Assembly: GCA_035541775.1 (NCBI GenBank)
Contig: DATKMP010000102.1
Location: 1-7,724, forward strand
Source of the DNA: DATKMP01 sp035541775
GTDB lineage: Bacteria > Bacteroidota > Ignavibacteria > UBA10030
DNA: 7,724 nt
Direction of reading: 5' to 3'
The position numbers were made by a program, and so were the translations under genes. Positions 5,831 through 7,724 of the stretch are shown here, piece after piece; position 1 is the first letter of the stretch, and each line of letters begins with the position of its first letter. The notes below the pieces were generated by a model, which had not been told where the DNA came from, made no database searches, and saw only the letters and a list, made by a program, of their open reading frames with translations.

Positions 5831-6610
5831 ATGAAGAAATTCTTTCTATTGTCAGCAGTACTGTTCGCCGGTTGTGCCACAAGCCAGTTAGAGAATATTG
5901 GCGTCGAAACCAATAATTCTGATGTTGTGAATTCCATCGTGTTAAGCTATGATGTCAAACAAGAGTACTCTACAAAATATTTCGGCATGATTAATTTTGC
6001 ACTCGAAAACAAAACGAATAATTGGCTTCAAGTGGATAGCATCGAATTATTACCGTTAGTCGATAGCAGCATCACGCCGGTATTGAATAACGATCCGGAT
6101 AATATCGATATTACCGGAGGAGAAAATCTCGATATCTGGTTTAAAGCGATGAGTCTGGAAAAACAAGTCGAATCGACGAATCGTCAGATGGTGTGGGGTT
6201 CCATTTCACTGGGAGCACATATCGGAGGAATGTTGAGCAACGATAACAATGTCAAAAACACAGCCGCCGCTCTCGGCACAATAAGCCATGAAATGATGAC
6301 TATGGAAAAATATAATTTGATGAGAGAGCAAAACAATTTATCAAATTATTATCCGGAGGATCATTTATTTAGAACACCCTTTCGAATACCACCGGGACTT
6401 ACCGTCAATAAGTGGATTGTGATCAATAGCCAAATAAAATCTCCCGATGAACCGTTCGCCGGCATGAGAATGAAGATGTACTTTCAAGACAAGATCGAAA
6501 AGGAATATGAACTTCGCTTCATTCCTGATGTGACAACGTATTCAGGAACATGGCAGCACACATTAATCCATAATACCTATCAGGTTCATCAATATAGAAA
6601 ACATTATTGA
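5831..6610 (+). CDS. Predicted lipoprotein, unknown function
   Basis: This 259-residue protein begins MKKFFLLSAVLFAGCATSQ. It has a basic start, a hydrophobic core and a lipobox-like LFAGC with Cys15 as the probable lipidated residue (Phe at -3 is slightly unusual). The mature part has alternating polar/hydrophobic beta-type segments around 40-80 and 190-245. A Gly/Ser-rich, weakly hydrophobic stretch at about 125-150 (WGSISLGAHIGGMLS) is followed by a Met-rich helix. No catalytic motif is recognised. The ATG at 5831 is preferred over the in-frame TTG at 5813: GGAG sits at 5819-5822 with an 8-nt spacer, and the signal sequence starts properly there. It is separated from folA by 178 bp and is probably its own transcript. 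Envelope location is inferred from the signal peptide. Confidence 0.87.
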   Translation: MKKFFLLSAVLFAGCATSQLENIGVETNNSDVVNSIVLSYDVKQEYSTKYFGMINFALENKTNNWLQVDSIELLPLVDSSITPVLNNDPDNIDITGGENLDIWFKAMSLEKQVESTNRQMVWGSISLGAHIGGMLSNDNNVKNTAAALGTISHEMMTMEKYNLMREQNNLSNYYPEDHLFRTPFRIPPGLTVNKWIVINSQIKSPDEPFAGMRMKMYFQDKIEKEYELRFIPDVTTYSGTWQHTLIHNTYQVHQYRKHY

Positions 6611-6624
6611 TTGCTTTCTTATTG

Positions 6625-6653
6625 TTGACAATCATAAAATAAAGCACTACTAT
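6625..6653 (+). promoter_or_regulatory. Sigma-70-type promoter downstream of the lipoprotein gene
   Basis: TTGACA (6625-6630) and TACTAT (6648-6653) are exactly 17 bp apart. The predicted start near 6660 coincides with the first base of the hairpin at 6660-6679. It lies 14 bp after the lipoprotein stop and could drive the 6789 gene or a short RNA. Confidence 0.6.
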
Positions 6654-6659
6654 GCATTC

Positions 6660-6679
6660 GTGCTCTGACAGCAGAGCAC
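6660..6679 (+). other. Perfect 8-bp hairpin at the predicted transcript 5' end
   Basis: GTGCTCTG and CAGAGCAC pair perfectly around an ACAG tetraloop. Only a short T stretch (ATTTTAAG) follows, seven bases later, so it would be a poor terminator for the lipoprotein gene. It could be a 5' stabilising stem if the 6625-6653 promoter is used. A T6 run ends at 6724 without a strong preceding stem, and a perfect 14-bp palindrome, GAAGAATATTCTTC, is at 6728-6741. Confidence 0.45.
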
Positions 6680-6788
6680 ACAATTTTAAGCCGACACCGA
6701 CATTTAAGAGACAGTTCGTTTTTTAGTGAAGAATATTCTTCGTGATTGTATCTCCTATTGCAACAGGATAAAACATGCGAGGGATGTG

Positions 6789-7445
6789 ATGATACAAAGA
6801 AATGTCGTGCAGCAATCTGCATGGTTCGAACATCGAACAGGAACTGTTCGCCCTTTTTCCAACAACAAGTTTATCTTCAAAACATTTTCTACAAATTATT
6901 TCGATTCGATTTCCGGCATCACAAACTCCGGCGCGGATTGTTGTACATCCGCTGCGTTAACTGATGTGAACGTGGAAACGAATGATGCAGCAGCACGGAT
7001 TGCTCCGGCATTGCCGCCTACCACACGAACATTGCTGCGGAAATTGCGGGATACGGCCTTGCCGGATAAGGCGGAAGAAATTGCCAAGCTTGCCGACGCA
7101 AACATGCCGGCGCTTGCGGCAGCAAACATTACCGCAGATACCATTACGGCTCTGCGCGCAAAAGCGGCTGCGTACCTCGATGCCATCGGCGCACGTGAAA
7201 GCAGCATGGGCAAGCGCAAGGGCGCGCGAACATCCATGGAAGAAGATTTTGACGAGATGGATGAAATTTTAGATGAAGAACTCGACCCCGCTATGGAATT
7301 AGTGCGGACATCGAATCCGGAATTTTACAATGCGTATTACGCCCTGCGCCCGGTAAAGAACACCGGCGTGCGGCATGAGAAGAAAGACGATTCAGTCGAT
7401 AAAAAAGATGCCGCTAATAAAAATACGGAGACGGCGAAGAAGTAG
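6789..7445 (+). CDS. Hypothetical protein; conserved helical C-terminus, doubtful N-terminus
   Basis: The ATG at 6789 has GAGGG 5 nt upstream and gives 218 residues. A GTG further up (6726) and in-frame GTGs at 6966 and 6972 are alternatives. From about residue 65 onward it is Ala-rich and helical: LRDTALPDKAEEIAKLADAN, then ANITADTITALRAK, MDEILDEELDPAMELVR, and PEFYNAYYALRPVKNTG. This resembles the C-terminus of a roughly 200-residue helical family I associate with Bacteroidota-type genomes (a ..R.A...K..., EAD.IL...LD.L.., P.F...Y..AR pattern); I cannot name it. Residues 1-60 lack the expected helices, are AT-richer, and contain a perfect stem (6834-6850). The gene may be 5'-replaced or a remnant. 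The tail is Lys/Asp-rich and repetitive. No function is claimed. Confidence 0.55.
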   Translation: MIQRNVVQQSAWFEHRTGTVRPFSNNKFIFKTFSTNYFDSISGITNSGADCCTSAALTDVNVETNDAAARIAPALPPTTRTLLRKLRDTALPDKAEEIAKLADANMPALAAANITADTITALRAKAAAYLDAIGARESSMGKRKGARTSMEEDFDEMDEILDEELDPAMELVRTSNPEFYNAYYALRPVKNTGVRHEKKDDSVDKKDAANKNTETAKK

Positions 7446-7455
7446 CTATGAGCAA

Positions 7456-7474
7456 TTAGCTTTTAGCGATTAGC
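7456..7474. repeat. TTAGC heptad repeat, three units
   Basis: TTAGC occurs at 7456, 7463 and 7470 with exact 7-bp periodicity (TTAGCTT, TTAGCGA, TTAGC). It begins 11 bp after the stop of the preceding gene. Such AGCnnTTAGC strings recur between genes in many bacteria; here it is seen as three units only. Confidence 0.6.
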
Positions 7475-7496
7475 AGATGAAAAAACCACCCCTCAC

Positions 7497-7520
7497 TCCC
7501 CTCCTCAAGCGAGGAGGGGA
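7497..7520. repeat. GC-rich palindromic repeat (GAGGAGGGG hairpin)
   Basis: TCCCCTCCTC (7497-7506) and GAGGAGGGGA (7511-7520) form a perfect 10-bp stem with an AAGC loop. It is preceded by AAAAACCACCCC, in the style of dispersed palindromic repeats I associate with FCB-group genomes. It could end rightward or leftward transcripts, but no T run follows the right arm. Confidence 0.6.
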
Positions 7521-7550
7521 TGAATGGGAAACCGGATCAAAAATACGCAA

Positions 7551-7603
7551 TAGTCGAACCATTTATGGTTCGTGACAAGAACGAATGCTAAAGCATTCGA
7601 CTA
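7551..7603. repeat. Two-hairpin palindromic element with matching termini (REP/BIME-like)
   Basis: This 53-bp unit contains two perfect 8-bp hairpins: CGAACCAT-TT-ATGGTTCG (7555-7572) and CGAATGCT-AA-AGCATTCG (7582-7599). The ends of the whole unit are also inverted repeats, TAGTCGAA (7551-7558) and TTCGACTA (7596-7603). The arrangement is like intergenic REP pairs mobilised by RAYT transposases. Copy number elsewhere cannot be seen here. Confidence 0.6.
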
Positions 7604-7628
7604 CCGTGTGATCTTTACCCCATATTTC

Positions 7629-7669
7629 GGACACCAAGAAAAGATAGTATATTTATTTAGGAGGTGTCC
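7629..7669 (+). promoter_or_regulatory. Inverted repeat able to sequester the transposase Shine-Dalgarno
   Basis: GGACACC (7629-7635, in the terminal inverted repeat) is complementary to GGTGTCC (7663-7669), which overlaps the AGGAGGTG ribosome-binding site (7659-7666). Transcripts entering from outside would carry both arms. A start inside the loop (for example TATATT at 7648-7653, with a poor -35 at 7625-7630) would carry only the second. Confidence 0.5.
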
Positions 7670-7671
7670 AG

Positions 7672-7724
7672 ATGACAGAGAACCAACAGCGTCGAAGATT
7701 TGACGCAGAATTTAAACGCGATGC
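7672..7724 (+). CDS. IS3-family transposase OrfA, N-terminal fragment (window edge)
   Basis: Only 17 complete codons are visible, reading MTENQQRRRFDAEFKRD. The RRxFxxEFKRxA pattern is the opening of the HTH_Tnp_1 helix-turn-helix of IS3/IS911-type OrfA, which binds the element's terminal repeats. AGGAGGTG at 7659-7666 gives a strong ribosome-binding site 5 nt before the ATG. In this family OrfA is usually followed by the DDE integrase OrfB through a -1 frameshift; neither is in view. The protein is cut by the window, not by mutation. Confidence 0.85.
   Translation, partial: MTENQQRRRFDAEFKRD

Larger units (their letters stand above)
7609..7724 (+). mobile_element. Left end of an IS3-family insertion sequence (cut by window edge)
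   Basis: TGATCTTTACCCCATATTTCGGACACC at about 7609-7635 has the TG start and the CCCCAT..T..CGGACA core of IS3-family terminal inverted repeats. It is followed 36 bp later by a transposase OrfA start. The exact first base could be 7607 or 7609. The right end, OrfB and target duplication lie outside, so subgroup and integrity cannot be judged. Confidence 0.75.

Noticed and set aside
6834..6850. CGAACAG-GAA-CTGTTCG as a Gram-positive-type LexA box
   Set aside because: The CGAAC and GTTCG halves are 7 bp apart instead of 4, and no SOS gene is nearby; it was treated only as a stem.
7446..7608. CRISPR array from the closely spaced repeats and palindromes
   Set aside because: The repeat units differ from one another, there is no regular repeat-spacer pattern, and no cas genes are present.

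Overview
The window is about 7.7 kb of bacterial chromosome of moderate GC. It starts inside a leftward rRNA operon (5' third of a 16S gene) and ends inside the left end of an IS3-family insertion sequence. The 16S 5' end, an Hc1-type mini-histone, a deoxyhypusine-synthase-like enzyme and a C-terminal domain I associate with Bacteroidota-type proteins point to the Bacteroidota/Chlorobiota (FCB) side of the tree, possibly an Ignavibacteria- or Kapabacteria-like lineage. The rRNA promoter has a textbook sigma-70 form (TTGACA, 17 bp, TATATT with an extended TG), and several genes carry clear AGGAG-type Shine-Dalgarno sites. Both argue against classical Bacteroidia or Flavobacteriia. This placement is inference; comparing the 16S would settle it.

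Minus strand, read right to left: a deoxyhypusine-synthase family enzyme with its catalytic Lys (1895-2998), an Hc1 histone-like protein (1625-1849), a 56-aa single-pass membrane protein (1392-1562) and a TerB-like protein with two helical acidic repeats (685-1302). These lead into the rRNA promoter, a leader with a terminator-like hairpin followed by a boxA-like antiterminator, and the 16S rRNA.

Plus strand, diverging from 2999-3349: an arginase/agmatinase-family protein that has lost three of its six usual metal ligands, then thyX and folA packed 3 and 5 nt apart, giving a polyamine-type gene plus a thymidylate/folate pair in one probable operon. A terminator-like hairpin overlaps the folA stop. 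A separate lipoprotein gene follows after a striking 25-bp dyad. Next come a promoter whose predicted transcript starts with a hairpin, and an odd ORF whose C-terminal 150 residues look like a conserved helical family but whose N-terminus does not.

The right end (7446-7724) is a patch of repeats: a TTAGC heptad repeat, a GAGGAGGGG hairpin, and a two-hairpin palindromic element with matching termini. The IS3-like element follows only 5 bp later, and its first Shine-Dalgarno can pair with its own terminal inverted repeat. The best leads are the degenerate ureohydrolase beside an intact DHS-like enzyme, the rRNA leader layout, and the repeat/IS junction. I see no obvious defence system, CRISPR array, tRNA or riboswitch.
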